Assembly: GCF_001941485.1 (NCBI RefSeq)
Contig: NZ_CP009247.1
Location: 1,674,001-1,738,000 of the forward strand
DNA: 64,000 bases
Source: Corynebacterium frankenforstense DSM 45800
GTDB taxonomy: Bacteria; Actinomycetota; Actinomycetes; Mycobacteriales; Mycobacteriaceae
Direction of reading: 5' to 3'
Shown here one piece after another: positions 55,025 through 63,423 of this stretch; position 1 is the stretch's first letter, and the number at the start of each line of letters is the position of its first letter. The position numbers and the translations under genes were made by a program. The notes below the pieces were generated by a model. The model worked only from the letters and a program-made list of their open reading frames with translations, was not told where the DNA came from and searched no databases.

Positions 55025-55390
55025 CTACTCCTCCCCCAGCAGCTCGTCGGCGTCGAAGCAGGTGCGGTCGCCGGTGTGGCAGGCCCCGCCCTTCTGGTCG
55101 ACGACCATGAGCACGGTGTCGCCGTCGCAGTCGAGGCGCACCTGGTGGACGTACTGGGTGTGCCCCGAGGTCAGACCCTTGATCCAGTACTCGCCGCGCG
55201 AGCGCGACCAGTAGGTGCCCCTGCGCGTGGCGATGGTGTGCGCCAGCGCGTGGGCGTCCATCCAGGCCATCATGAGCACCTCGCCGGAACCGTGGGCCTG
55301 AACCACCACCGGCACGAGGCCGGCGTCGTTGAAGCGCACCCGCCCGGCGATGGCCGGGTCCAGCTCGAAGTCCGCGGGGTTCGTGCTCAT
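55025..55390 (-). CDS. hisI: Phosphoribosyl-AMP cyclohydrolase HisI
   Basis: HisI opens the adenine ring of PR-AMP, the third step of histidine synthesis. The 121-residue monofunctional enzyme has [27 protein letters not shown], the DCDGDT metal motif, and CHTGDRTCF zinc ligands. The ATG overlaps the hisF stop region as ATGA. Confidence 0.95.
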   Translation of the reverse strand: MSTNPADFELDPAIAGRVRFNDAGLVPVVVQAHGSGEVLMMAWMDAHALAHTIATRRGTYWSRSRGEYWIKGLTSGHTQYVHQVRLDCDGDTVLMVVDQKGGACHTGDRTCFDADELLGEE

Positions 55391-56163
55391 CGGCGCACCT
55401 CCTGTCCGGCCGCGGCGAGGGCGTCCTTGACCTCGCCGATGGTGACCTCGCCGAAGTGGAAGATCGAGGCGGCGAGCACGGCGTCCGCGCCCGCGGCCAC
55501 GGCCGGCGGGAAGTCCGCGGCCTTGCCGGCACCGCCCGAGGCGATGACCGGGACACTCACGGCGGCGCGCACGGCGCGCAGCAGCTCGAGGTCGAAGCCG
55601 TCCTTGGTGCCGTCGGCGTCCATGGAGTTCAGCAGGATCTCGCCGGCGCCCAGCTCGGCGCCGCGCCGCGCCCACTCGACGGCGTCGATGTCCGCCGAGC
55701 GGGTGCCGCCGTGGGTGGTCACCTCGAAGCCGCTGGGCTGCGGCTCGCCGTCGACCGGCACGCGGCGGGCGTCGACGGAGAGCACGATGCACTGGGCGCC
55801 GAAGGTGCGCGAGAGCTCGGCGACCAGGTCCGGGTTCTTGATCGCGGCCGTGTTGACCGAGACCTTGTCGGCCCCGGCGCGCAGCAGCTCGCGCACGTCC
55901 GCGACGCTGCGCACCCCGCCGCCGACGGTCAGGGGGATGAAGACCTGCTCGGCGGTGCGACGCACCACCTCCAGCATCGTGCCGCGCCCGGCCTTGGAGG
56001 CCGAGACGTCGAGGAAGGTCAGCTCGTCGGCCCCCTCGGCGTCGTAGCGGGCGGCCAGCTCGACCGGGTCGCCCGCGTCACGCAGGTTCTCGAAGTTGAC
56101 CCCCTTGACCACGCGGCCCTCGTCGACGTCGAGACACGGGATGACCCGCACGGCCAGCGACAT
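55387..56163 (-). CDS. hisF: Imidazole glycerol phosphate synthase cyclase subunit HisF
   Basis: HisF, with the HisH glutaminase, forms imidazole glycerol phosphate and AICAR. The 258-residue barrel has [16 protein letters not shown] with the catalytic Asp, [11 protein letters not shown], and the second Asp region SVDARR plus [14 protein letters not shown] at 56163 follows AAGGAGGAAG. Overlaps hisI by four bases. hisH is 5.7 kb away. Confidence 0.96.
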   Translation of the reverse strand: MSLAVRVIPCLDVDEGRVVKGVNFENLRDAGDPVELAARYDAEGADELTFLDVSASKAGRGTMLEVVRRTAEQVFIPLTVGGGVRSVADVRELLRAGADKVSVNTAAIKNPDLVAELSRTFGAQCIVLSVDARRVPVDGEPQPSGFEVTTHGGTRSADIDAVEWARRGAELGAGEILLNSMDADGTKDGFDLELLRAVRAAVSVPVIASGGAGKAADFPPAVAAGADAVLAASIFHFGEVTIGEVKDALAAAGQEVRR

Positions 56164-56226
56164 GGCTTCCTCCTTCTGCTCCTCGGCGGTGTGACGCGGC
56201 GGGCCGGGCCCGCCGGATGCGGCGGT

Positions 56227-57051
56227 TCAGCGGCCGCCGCGCTCTCTGACCCTGGCAATCGTAGTCAAGATGGCCTCGTGCGAGGCCGGCGCACCCGCGA
56301 CAACCTCGCGCGAGTCGGGGGTCCACTCCTCGCCGTGGATGTCGGTGACCCGGCGCCCGGCGGCCCGGGCCAGCAGCACGCCCGCGGCGTTGTCCCACGG
56401 GTGCGGCGAGAGCGACAGCGCCCCGCCGAAGGTCCCGGTGGCGGTGAAGGCGAGGTCCACACCCACCGATCCGGTGATGCGCGGGCGCAGGAAGGTGCTG
56501 GCCAGCTCGGCGAGCAGGTCCTGGCGGAAGTGCGAGGAGAACTCGGAGCCGCTGGGCGAGGCCACCGAGGAGAAGCCGACCTGGGCGGGGATCTCGTCCG
56601 GGTTCGGGTCCGGGGTGATCTCCTCGCCGTTGACGGTGATCGGCCCGCCCTCGGTGACGGCCAGGCGCCGGCCGACCACCGGGATGGAGGTCACCGCGAC
56701 GACGGGCTGGCCGTGGACGAGCAGCGAGACCAGGATCGCGGCCATGGGGTTGCCCACCGAGTAGTTGGCGGTGCCGTCGATCGGGTCGACGACCCAGGTG
56801 CGCTCGGCGTGGACGTCGCCGCCGCCCTCCTCGCCGAGCACCGGGATGCCGGTGGCCCCGAGGCGCACGCGCAGCAGCGACTCGATGTCCAGGTCGGCCT
56901 GGGTGGCGAAGTCGTGCTCGCCCTTGGCCACGCTCGGCGGGGCGCCGAGCCGGTCGAGGAAGACCTCCTCGGCGGACTTCACCGCGTCGACGGCCACCGC
57001 CAGCATGCCCGGCAGGTCGGTCTCAGCGCTCTCCGTGTCCTTCGCGGCCAT
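56227..57051 (-). CDS. impA: Inositol monophosphatase family protein (ImpA)
   Basis: The 274-residue phosphatase has the IMPase motifs GEEGGG and WVVDPIDGTANYSVGNP (metal-binding) and PWDNAAGVLLARAAG. In corynebacteria this member, called impA, sits between hisA and hisF; histidinol-phosphate phosphatase belongs to the same superfamily but is a separate gene (hisN) in C. glutamicum. Activity on inositol phosphate or histidinol phosphate is possible; position in the his cluster is suggestive only. ATG at 57051. Confidence 0.85.
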   Translation of the reverse strand: MAAKDTESAETDLPGMLAVAVDAVKSAEEVFLDRLGAPPSVAKGEHDFATQADLDIESLLRVRLGATGIPVLGEEGGGDVHAERTWVVDPIDGTANYSVGNPMAAILVSLLVHGQPVVAVTSIPVVGRRLAVTEGGPITVNGEEITPDPNPDEIPAQVGFSSVASPSGSEFSSHFRQDLLAELASTFLRPRITGSVGVDLAFTATGTFGGALSLSPHPWDNAAGVLLARAAGRRVTDIHGEEWTPDSREVVAGAPASHEAILTTIARVRERGGR

Positions 57052-57078
57052 GGTCCTCGTCCTCGTCTCCGGTACGTG

Positions 57079-57885
57079 TCATTCCGCCGCGGTGGGCTCC
57101 GCGGCGGTGGTCTCGGCGCCCGCGGCCCCGGCGGCCCCGGCGGCCTCGGCGGCCTCTGCGGCGGCCGCCAGGGCGTCGGCGAGCGTGAAGCGGTCCTCGT
57201 AGAGCGCCTTGCCGACGATCGCGGCGTCGATGCCCTCGTCGAGAAGTCCCGCCAGCTGGCGGACGTGGTCGAGGGTGGCCACCCCGCCCGAGGCGGTCAC
57301 GGCGGCGTCGGTGGCCGCGGAGACGTCGCGCAGCAGGTCGACGTTGGGCCCGCTGAGCATGCCGTCGGTGGAGACGTCGGTGACCACGAAGCGGGTGCAG
57401 CCGTCGGCGTCGAGGCGCTCGAGCTCCTCCCACAGGTCGCCGGCGTCGTCGACCCAGCCCTTGGTGCGGGTCCGCCAGCGGCCCTCCTCCTCGAGGACGG
57501 CCAGGTCCACGGCCACCCGGTCGCCGTACTCGCCGAGCACCCGGGCGATCCACTCCGGGTTCTCCAGTGCGGCCGTGCCGATGTTCACGCGCGCCGCCCC
57601 GGTGCCCAGGGCGCGCTCGAGGGAGGCGTCGTCGCGGATGCCGCCGGTCAGCTCGACGTTGATGTCCAGCTCGCCGGTGATGCGCGCCATCAGCTCGTGG
57701 TTGGAGCCGCGCCCGAAGGCCGCGTCGAGGTCGACGAAGTGCAGCCAGTTCGCGCCCTGCTCCTGCCAGGCCAGGGCCGCGGCCAGCGGGTCACCGTAGG
57801 ACTTCTCGGTGCCGGCGGCGCCCTTCTCCAGGCGCACGGCCTGGCCACCGACGACGTCCACTGCGGGCAGGAGCTCGAAAGTCAT
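57079..57885 (-). CDS. hisA: ProFAR isomerase HisA
   Basis: HisA isomerises ProFAR to PRFAR. The 268-residue barrel has [15 protein letters not shown] with the catalytic Asp, [12 protein letters not shown] and [11 protein letters not shown] with the second Asp, and [14 protein letters not shown]. Start ATG at 57885 ([10 protein letters not shown]) matches homologues; an ATG three codons upstream is equally possible, neither has a good ribosome-binding site. The last ~25 residues are Ala-rich. First gene of hisA-impA-hisF-hisI here. Confidence 0.94.
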   Translation of the reverse strand: MTFELLPAVDVVGGQAVRLEKGAAGTEKSYGDPLAAALAWQEQGANWLHFVDLDAAFGRGSNHELMARITGELDINVELTGGIRDDASLERALGTGAARVNIGTAALENPEWIARVLGEYGDRVAVDLAVLEEEGRWRTRTKGWVDDAGDLWEELERLDADGCTRFVVTDVSTDGMLSGPNVDLLRDVSAATDAAVTASGGVATLDHVRQLAGLLDEGIDAAIVGKALYEDRFTLADALAAAAEAAEAAGAAGAAGAETTAAEPTAAE

Positions 57886-57978
57886 GCGACTCATCGTAGC
57901 CGCCGGGGGTGGGCCCGTGGGCGGAAACGTCGACCCGGCCCCACGGTGCCCCCACGGTGCTAGCGTGGCGGGACACGC

Positions 57979-58044
57979 ATGCGCGCCCCGGCCCCACCGG
58001 GATCCGCGCGCAGTCTCCGAACACAGACGGGTCTTACCTCTTGA
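57979..58044 (+). CDS. 21-codon leader ORF overlapping the osmolyte ATPase start
   Basis: ATG at 57979 opens [18 protein letters not shown] with LTS and stop TGA at 58042-58044. That stop overlaps the TTG start of the next gene as TTGA. A TAGCGT -10 candidate at 57961-57966 would put transcription just upstream. The overlap suggests translational coupling, but expression is unproven. Confidence 0.4.
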   Translation: MRAPAPPGSARSLRTQTGLTS

Positions 58045-58847
58045 TCGAGCTCCGCGACGTCACCGTCGCCTACCCCGGTACACCCTCCCCCGCCGTCGAG
58101 GCGGTCAGCTGCCGGTTCCCCGACGCCTCGGTCACCGCCCTGGTGGGCGCCTCCGGCTCCGGCAAGACCACCGTGCTGCGCACCGTGAACCGCATGGTCA
58201 CCCCGACCTCGGGCACCGTCGAGGTCGACGGCCGCGACGTCGCGGACCTCGACGCGGTCGAGCTGCGCCGCTCCATCGGATACGTCATCCAGGGCTCGGG
58301 CCTTTTGCCCCACCGCACCGTCGAGGCCAACATCCTGACCGTGCCGAAGCTGACCGGCACCGAACCGGCCCACGGCGTCGAGGAGCTGGCCCGCATGGTC
58401 GAGCTGCCCGTGGACCTGCTGCGCCGCTACCCCGGCGAGCTCTCCGGCGGGCAGGCCCAGCGCGTCGGCGTGGCGCGCGCACTGGCCCACGACCCGCACA
58501 TCCTGCTGATGGACGAGCCCTTCGGCGCCGTCGACCCGGTGGTGCGCCGCAGCCTGCAGGACCTGCTCGCCGAGCTGCAGTCCCGGCTGCGCAAGACGGT
58601 CGTGCTGGTCACCCACGACATGTCCGAGGCCTTCCGCCTGGCCGACCGTATCCTGCTGCTCTCCGCCGGCGGGCGCATCGAGCAGGAAGGCACCCCGGAG
58701 GAGCTGCTGACGGCCCCGGCCAGCGACCACGTGCGCGCCTTCGTCGGCGCCGACGCCCGCCGCCTGCACCTCGACGACGCCGGCCGGGTGGTGCGCGACG
58801 CGCGCGGCCGGGTCATCGGCACCCTCGACGGGGGCGGGCGCCCGTGA
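58041..58847 (+). CDS. OpuCA/ProV-type osmoprotectant ABC transporter ATPase
   Basis: The 268-residue ATPase powers import of betaine, choline or similar solutes. It has Walker [17 protein letters not shown] near residue 35, the Q-loop [15 protein letters not shown], signature [18 protein letters not shown] and Walker [14 protein letters not shown], then THDMSEAF. The VNRM segment is typical of the OpuC/ProV subfamily. No CBS domains are present. TTG at 58041 gives [13 protein letters not shown], the family N-terminus; there is no ribosome-binding site, consistent with coupling to the leader ORF. It overlaps the next gene as GTGA. Confidence 0.9.
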   Translation: MIELRDVTVAYPGTPSPAVEAVSCRFPDASVTALVGASGSGKTTVLRTVNRMVTPTSGTVEVDGRDVADLDAVELRRSIGYVIQGSGLLPHRTVEANILTVPKLTGTEPAHGVEELARMVELPVDLLRRYPGELSGGQAQRVGVARALAHDPHILLMDEPFGAVDPVVRRSLQDLLAELQSRLRKTVVLVTHDMSEAFRLADRILLLSAGGRIEQEGTPEELLTAPASDHVRAFVGADARRLHLDDAGRVVRDARGRVIGTLDGGGRP

Positions 58848-59494
58848 GGCTCGACTGGATCGCCGACAACGCCCCCGAACTGGCCGGCCTCGCCCTGACC
58901 CACGCCGGCCTGGCCGCCCCGGCCGTCCTGGCCGCCACGGTCATCGCCCTCCCGCTGGGCTGGGCCGCCCACCGCGCGAGGCGCTGGCGCGACGTGGTGG
59001 TCACCGCCGCCGGACTGGTCTACGCCGTGCCCTCGCTGGTGCTGTTCATCCTCATGCCGCTGTTCCTGGACACCTCGATCATCGCCCCGGCCAACGTCGT
59101 CGTCGCGCTGACCGCCTACGGGGTCGCGCTCCTCGTGCGCACCTGCGCCGACGGCTTCGACTCCGTGGACGCCACCGCGCGCACCACCGCCGAGGCCCTC
59201 GGCTTCAGCCCCGCCCAGCGGGTGTTCCAGGTGGAACTCCCCCTGGCCGGCCCCGTCATCCTCGGCGGGGTGCGCGTGGTCTCGGCCTCCACGATCGCGC
59301 TGGTCTCCGTCGGCGCGCTGATCGGCGTCGAGTCGCTGGGCACGCTGTTCACCGAGGGCTTCGCGCGCTCCTTCCCCACCGAGATCCTCACCGGGGTCAT
59401 CGGCACCGTGGTGCTGGCGTTGATTTTCGACGCCGTGCTGGTCGCCGCCGGGCGCGTGCTGATGCCGTGGGGTGCGAAGGCGGCGTCCAAGTGA
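58844..59494 (+). CDS. OpuCB/ProW-type permease, first
   Basis: The 216-residue permease has about six helices and the EAA-type loop region ARTTAEALGFSPAQRVFQVELPLAGPVILGGV. PSLVLFILMPLFL is typical of ProW/OpuCB members. GTG at 58844 overlaps the ATPase stop as GTGA, and its own stop overlaps the next GTG likewise, so all four genes are coupled. Confidence 0.88.
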   Translation: MRLDWIADNAPELAGLALTHAGLAAPAVLAATVIALPLGWAAHRARRWRDVVVTAAGLVYAVPSLVLFILMPLFLDTSIIAPANVVVALTAYGVALLVRTCADGFDSVDATARTTAEALGFSPAQRVFQVELPLAGPVILGGVRVVSASTIALVSVGALIGVESLGTLFTEGFARSFPTEILTGVIGTVVLALIFDAVLVAAGRVLMPWGAKAASK

Positions 59495-60171
59495 TCTTCT
59501 TCCTCGACGCCCTGCGTTTCCTGTTCGACCCGGAGAACACGGGCATGCTGCTCGGCCGCCTCGGCGAGCACCTGCTCTACGCCTTCCTGGCGCTCGCCGC
59601 CGCGTGCCTGCTCGCCCTGCCGGTGGGCCTGTGGCTCGGCCACCGACGCCGCGGCTCCTCCGCGCTGCTGGCGCTCACCGGCGCGCTGCGCGCCATGCCG
59701 GCCCTTGGCCTGCTGACCTTCCTGACCGTGGAGCTGACCGTCGGGGTGAGCCTGCCGCTGGTGCCGACGACCGTCGTGCTGGTGATCCTGGCCGTGCCGG
59801 CCGTGCTGGCCAACGCCTTCTCCGGGATGGCCTCGGTGCCGGCCGAGATCGTCGACGCCGCGCGCGCCGTCGGCCACACCGAGAGCCAGATCGTGCGCGG
59901 GGTCGAGCTGCCGCTGGCCGCCCCGACGATCGTCGGCGGTGTGCGCTCGGCGATGGTGCAGGTCATGGCCACCACCACGGTGGCCGCCTACATCGGGCTC
60001 GGCGGGCTGGGCCGGCTGATCCTGGACGGCCTGGCCGTGCAGAGCTACTCGACGATGGTCGCCGGCGCACTCGTGATCATCGCCGCGGCCCTCGTCATCG
60101 ACCTCGCCCTGGCGGGTGTGCAGCGCGCCGTGCGCCCGCGCACCGCCGCACCCGAAGGAGCAAACCCGTGA
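59491..60171 (+). CDS. OpuCD/ProW-type permease, second
   Basis: The 226-residue permease starts at GTG 59491 (VIFFLDALRFLFDPENTG). It has the conserved loop DAARAVGHTESQIVRGVELPLAAPTIVGGVR and GALRAMPALGLLTFLT, as in the second membrane subunit of OpuC systems. Overlaps both neighbours by four bases (GTGA). The C-terminus ends in a short Arg/Pro tail. Confidence 0.88.
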   Translation: MIFFLDALRFLFDPENTGMLLGRLGEHLLYAFLALAAACLLALPVGLWLGHRRRGSSALLALTGALRAMPALGLLTFLTVELTVGVSLPLVPTTVVLVILAVPAVLANAFSGMASVPAEIVDAARAVGHTESQIVRGVELPLAAPTIVGGVRSAMVQVMATTTVAAYIGLGGLGRLILDGLAVQSYSTMVAGALVIIAAALVIDLALAGVQRAVRPRTAAPEGANP

Positions 60172-61190
60172 CCGAGCACCACTCCCCCACGCACCGGCAC
60201 ACCGCACGCCCGCGCCCCGGCCGCGCAGACCACCACCCACGCCGGCCGGGCCCGGCGCGCCGCCTGCGCGCGCTCCTCGGCACCGCGCTGGGCGCCGTGC
60301 TCGCGCTCGCGCTGACCGCCTGCCTGAGCACCGACCCGACCTCCACCGAGGCCACCGCCGGCCGCGGCGGGGACGGCACGATCGTCGTCGGCACCGCGAA
60401 CTTCCCGGAGTCCGACATCCTCGGCCACATCTACGCCGAGGCGCTGAACGAGGCCGGTTTCGACGCCGAGGTCTCCTCCGGCATCGGCTCGCGCGAGGTC
60501 TACACCTCCGCACTGGAGTCCGGCGACGTCGACGTCTTCCCCGAGTACCTCGGGGCGCTGGCCGTCTACTACGGCGTCGACGTCACCCCGGGCACGGACA
60601 CCGACGAGCTGGCCGGGCAGGCCGCCGGGGCGCTGCCCGCCGGCCTGGCGATCGCGCAGCCGGCCCCGGGCGAGAACGCCGACTCCTTCCGCGTGCTGCC
60701 CGAGACCGCCGAGGAGCACGGCCTGCGCACCCTGGCCGACCTGGCCAAGCTGGACCCGGTGCGCTGGGCGGCGAACCCGGAGATCACCGGGCGCTCCTTC
60801 AACGCCGAGGGCATGGAGCGCGTCTACGGGGTGCCGGCCGACTCCATCGAGTACCGGCTGATCTCCGACTCCGGCGGCCCGCTGACCGTGACCGCCCTGC
60901 GCGACGGGCAGGTCGACGTGGCCAACATCTTCACCACCTCGCCGGCCCTGGACTCGGACGGAGACGAGGTCGACACGGTCACCCTCGAGGACCCGGAGGG
61001 CCTGGTCAACCCGGAGAACGTCACCCCGCTCTACCGGGCCGACGCCCTGCCGGAGGAAGCCGTCGCCGTGCTCGACCGGGTCAGCGCCGCGCTGACGACC
61101 GAGCGGCTGCGCGAGTTCAACCTGCGTAACGTCGGAGACGAGCGGGCCGAGCCCGCCGAGATCGCGCGCGACTTCGTCGAGAGCCTCTGA
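60168..61190 (+). CDS. OpuCC/ProX-type substrate-binding lipoprotein
   Basis: The 340-residue protein carries a lipoprotein signal with lipobox LTAC (Cys52) after an unusually long, basic, His/Pro/Arg-rich N-terminal arm of ~35 residues. The mature part has IVVGTANFPESDILGHIYAEAL, SSGIGSREVYTSALESGDVDVFPEYLGAL and YRLISDSGGPLTVTALRDGQVDVANIFTTSPAL, all typical of the OpuAC/ProX glycine-betaine/choline-binding family. GTG start overlaps the upstream stop; AAGGAG lies upstream. Substrate among quaternary amines is not determined. Confidence 0.9.
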   Translation: MTEHHSPTHRHTARPRPGRADHHPRRPGPARRLRALLGTALGAVLALALTACLSTDPTSTEATAGRGGDGTIVVGTANFPESDILGHIYAEALNEAGFDAEVSSGIGSREVYTSALESGDVDVFPEYLGALAVYYGVDVTPGTDTDELAGQAAGALPAGLAIAQPAPGENADSFRVLPETAEEHGLRTLADLAKLDPVRWAANPEITGRSFNAEGMERVYGVPADSIEYRLISDSGGPLTVTALRDGQVDVANIFTTSPALDSDGDEVDTVTLEDPEGLVNPENVTPLYRADALPEEAVAVLDRVSAALTTERLREFNLRNVGDERAEPAEIARDFVESL

Positions 61191-61301
61191 GCCTCACCCC
61201 ACCCGGGCCGCCCGGGCCTCCGGTTTCCCCCGGGTGCCGCGCCGGTCCCCCCGCACCACGACCCCCGCCCCGCCCAGCGGGGCCGGCGAAAGGAGCACCT
61301 C

Positions 61302-61823
61302 ATGAACGCCCTCGACATCCTGCGCGAGTTCGCCTCGCGGCCGCGCCTGGCCGCGCACGCGCTGCCCGACCTCGACGCCGGAGAGCTCAACGCCCACCCG
61401 GCCGGCCACCCCAACTCGATCGCCTGGCTGCTCTGGCACGCCGCCCGCGAGATCGACGTCCAGCTCGCCGAGCTGACCGAGAAGGGCCAGGTCTGGTCCG
61501 CGCAGGGCTTCGACACCCGCTTCGGGCTGCCGGACTCGGACGACGACTTCGGCCTCGGCCACACCCCCGAGCAGGCCCGCACGATCCACGTCGGGGACCA
61601 GGGCCTGCTCGTGGCCTACCTCGACGCCGTCTGCGACGCCTTCGACGCCTACGCCCGCGGCCTGAGCGAGGCCGACCTCGACGAGGTCATCGACAACCGT
61701 TGGGACCCGCCGGTCACCCGCGGGGTGCGGCTGGTCTCGCTGGTCGACGACGCCATCCAGCACGTCGGCCAGGCCTACCACGTCGCCGGGGCGCTCTCCG
61801 GGGACCCCGTCGGGCCCGCCTAG
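61302..61823 (+). CDS. DinB-family (DUF664-like) protein
   Basis: The 173-residue helical-bundle protein has three candidate metal histidines: in HPNSIAWLLWHAAREIDVQ and in DDAIQHVGQAYHVAG. This is the DinB/DUF664 pattern, which includes mycothiol- or bacillithiol-dependent transferases in actinobacteria and firmicutes. Corynebacteria make mycothiol, so that role is plausible but not shown. ATG at 61302 follows AAAGGAGC. It comes 111 bases after the OpuCC-like gene. Confidence 0.78.
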   Translation: MNALDILREFASRPRLAAHALPDLDAGELNAHPAGHPNSIAWLLWHAAREIDVQLAELTEKGQVWSAQGFDTRFGLPDSDDDFGLGHTPEQARTIHVGDQGLLVAYLDAVCDAFDAYARGLSEADLDEVIDNRWDPPVTRGVRLVSLVDDAIQHVGQAYHVAGALSGDPVGPA

Positions 61824-61860
61824 GCACCGACGACCCCGCCGAGTGCACGGCGCCGCAGGT

Positions 61861-61896
61861 ACGCGCCGACGGCGCGTGGCGCGACGTCGGCAATCG
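61861..61896 (-). repeat. Intergenic repeat: dispersed motif with adjacent hairpin
   Basis: On the minus strand CGATTGCCGACGTCGCGC (61896-61879) is followed by CACGCGCC-GTC-GGCGCGT (ending at 61861), an inverted repeat. The same head and similar tail recur on the plus strand at 63363. It fills most of the 78-base gap between the DinB-like and hisH genes. Confidence 0.75.
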
Positions 61897-61901
61897 GGGT
61901 T

Positions 61902-62582
61902 CTAGAAGCTCGCCAGCCAGTTGCGCAGCAGCGCGGCCCCGGCGTCGCCGGACTTCTCCGGGTGGAACTGCGTGGCCCACAGCGGGCCGTTCTCGACGGC
62001 GGCAACGAAGCGGTCGCCGCCGTGGCTGGCCCAGTGCACCTTCGGCGCCTCGGTCAGCCCGTCGGTGACCAGCTCCCAGTCGCGCACGCCGTAGGAGTGC
62101 ACGAAGTAGAAGCGCTCGTCGGCGACGCCCGCGAACATCTCGGAGCCCTCGGCGACCTCGACGGTGTTCCAGCCCATGTGCGGCAGGATCGCGCTGTGCA
62201 GCTTCTCGACGGTGCCCGGCCACTGCCCGCAGCCCCTCGCGTGCTCGCCGTGCTCCTCGCCGTAGTCGAACATGACCTGGAGCCCGACGCAGATGCCCAG
62301 CACCGGGCGGCCGCCGGCGAGGCGCTGGCCGATCACGCGCGGGCCGTGCACGGCGTTGAGGCCGGCCATGCACGCGGAGAAGGCGCCCACGCCGGGCACG
62401 ACGAGCCCGTCGGCCGCGACGGCGAGCTTCGGGTCGGAGGTCACGGTCACCTCGGCTCCGGCGCGCTCGAGGGCGCGCTCGGCGGAGCGGAGGTTGCCCG
62501 CCCCGTAGTCGAGGAGCACCACGCTCCTACGGTGCGGCGCGTGCTGCCGGTCGGCGGTCTGGTTCTCGGGGCACTCCTGCAT
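61902..62582 (-). CDS. hisH: Imidazole glycerol phosphate synthase glutaminase subunit HisH
   Basis: HisH supplies ammonia to HisF. The 226-residue class I amidotransferase has [25 protein letters not shown], the nucleophile [10 protein letters not shown] and the His-Glu pair FHPEKSG. The ATG at 62582 adds ~18 residues ([19 protein letters not shown]) before the conserved core. In C. glutamicum hisH directly precedes hisA; here the two are separated by the five-gene osmolyte/DinB segment. Confidence 0.95.
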   Translation of the reverse strand: MQECPENQTADRQHAPHRRSVVLLDYGAGNLRSAERALERAGAEVTVTSDPKLAVAADGLVVPGVGAFSACMAGLNAVHGPRVIGQRLAGGRPVLGICVGLQVMFDYGEEHGEHARGCGQWPGTVEKLHSAILPHMGWNTVEVAEGSEMFAGVADERFYFVHSYGVRDWELVTDGLTEAPKVHWASHGGDRFVAAVENGPLWATQFHPEKSGDAGAALLRNWLASF

Positions 62583-62642
62583 GCGTGGGATCTTAGTCGG
62601 CGCGCCCGCCGGGCCGCCCGCGCCCCCGTCCCCGGCGCGGCC

Positions 62643-62648
62643 TAGGAT
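62643..62648 (+). promoter_or_regulatory. -10 element of the cation transporter (leaderless)
   Basis: TAGGAT (62643-62648) lies seven bases before the GTG at 62656, so the transcript probably starts at or next to the initiation codon. The -35 is unclear. Confidence 0.5.
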
Positions 62649-62655
62649 CTGGGGC

Positions 62656-63360
62656 GTGTCCACCGCAGATCAGCCCGCATCCCCCGCCCCGCGGTCCCCG
62701 CACGCCGCGCGCGGCCCGCGCGTCGCCCTCGCCCCGGCGCGCCGCGCCCGCCTGAACCGGCGGGTGCGCCTGATCGTGGCGGTCACGATCAGCTACAACG
62801 TCGTCGAGGCGCTGGTCTCGCTGGCCGCCGGCGCCGGGGCCTCCTCGGGCGCGCTGATCGCCTTCGGGCTGGACTCGGTCATCGAGGTCGCCTCCGCGGT
62901 GGCCGTGGCCTGGCAGTTCTCCGCGAGGAACCCGGAGGCCCGCGAGAAGGTCACCGTCCGCGCGGTGGCGCTCGCCTTCTTCGCGCTCGCGGCCTACGTC
63001 GCCGTCGACTCGGTGCTCACCCTGAGCGGCGGGGCCGCCCCCGAGCACAGCCGGCTGGGCATCGCGATCACGGTGGCCAGCATCCTGGTCATGCCCGCGC
63101 TGGCCTTCGTCGAGTTCCGCACCGGCCGCGAGCTGGGCTCGGCCAGCGTCATGGCCGATTCGCGCCAGCTGCTGCTGTGCCTCTACCTGTCGGTGACGGT
63201 GCTGGTGGGCCTGCTGGCCAACGCGCTGCTCGGCTGGTGGTGGGCCGACCCGGTCGCCGCGCTGGTGGTCGCCGCACTCGCCGTGCGCGAGGGTGTGGAG
63301 GCCTGGCGCGAGGGCGAGCTCGAGGCGCCCAACGCGCTGCTCGCGGAGCTCGAGGAGTAG
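62656..63360 (+). CDS. Cation-efflux-like (CDF superfamily) membrane protein
   Basis: The 234-residue protein has five or six helices with [14 protein letters not shown], then [24 protein letters not shown] carrying the GLDS-x-x-E pattern of CDF transporters, and [26 protein letters not shown] in the second half. It lacks the C-terminal cytoplasmic domain of full-length CDF proteins. Divalent metal export is a family-based guess. GTG at 62656 ([13 protein letters not shown]) follows a -10 box at leaderless spacing. Divergent from hisH. Confidence 0.78.
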   Translation: MSTADQPASPAPRSPHAARGPRVALAPARRARLNRRVRLIVAVTISYNVVEALVSLAAGAGASSGALIAFGLDSVIEVASAVAVAWQFSARNPEAREKVTVRAVALAFFALAAYVAVDSVLTLSGGAAPEHSRLGIAITVASILVMPALAFVEFRTGRELGSASVMADSRQLLLCLYLSVTVLVGLLANALLGWWWADPVAALVVAALAVREGVEAWREGELEAPNALLAELEE

Positions 63361-63362
63361 CG

Positions 63363-63381
63363 CGATTGCCGACGTCGCGCC
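63363..63381 (+). repeat. Intergenic copy of the dispersed motif
   Basis: CGATTGCCGACGTCGCGCC begins two bases after the cation-transporter stop and is followed by ACGCGGCGCCGGCGC, close to the sequence next to the inverted copy at 61861-61896. Confidence 0.8.
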
Positions 63382-63423
63382 ACGCGGCGCCGGCGCACAG
63401 GCGCGGCGCGACGAAGTTGGCGG

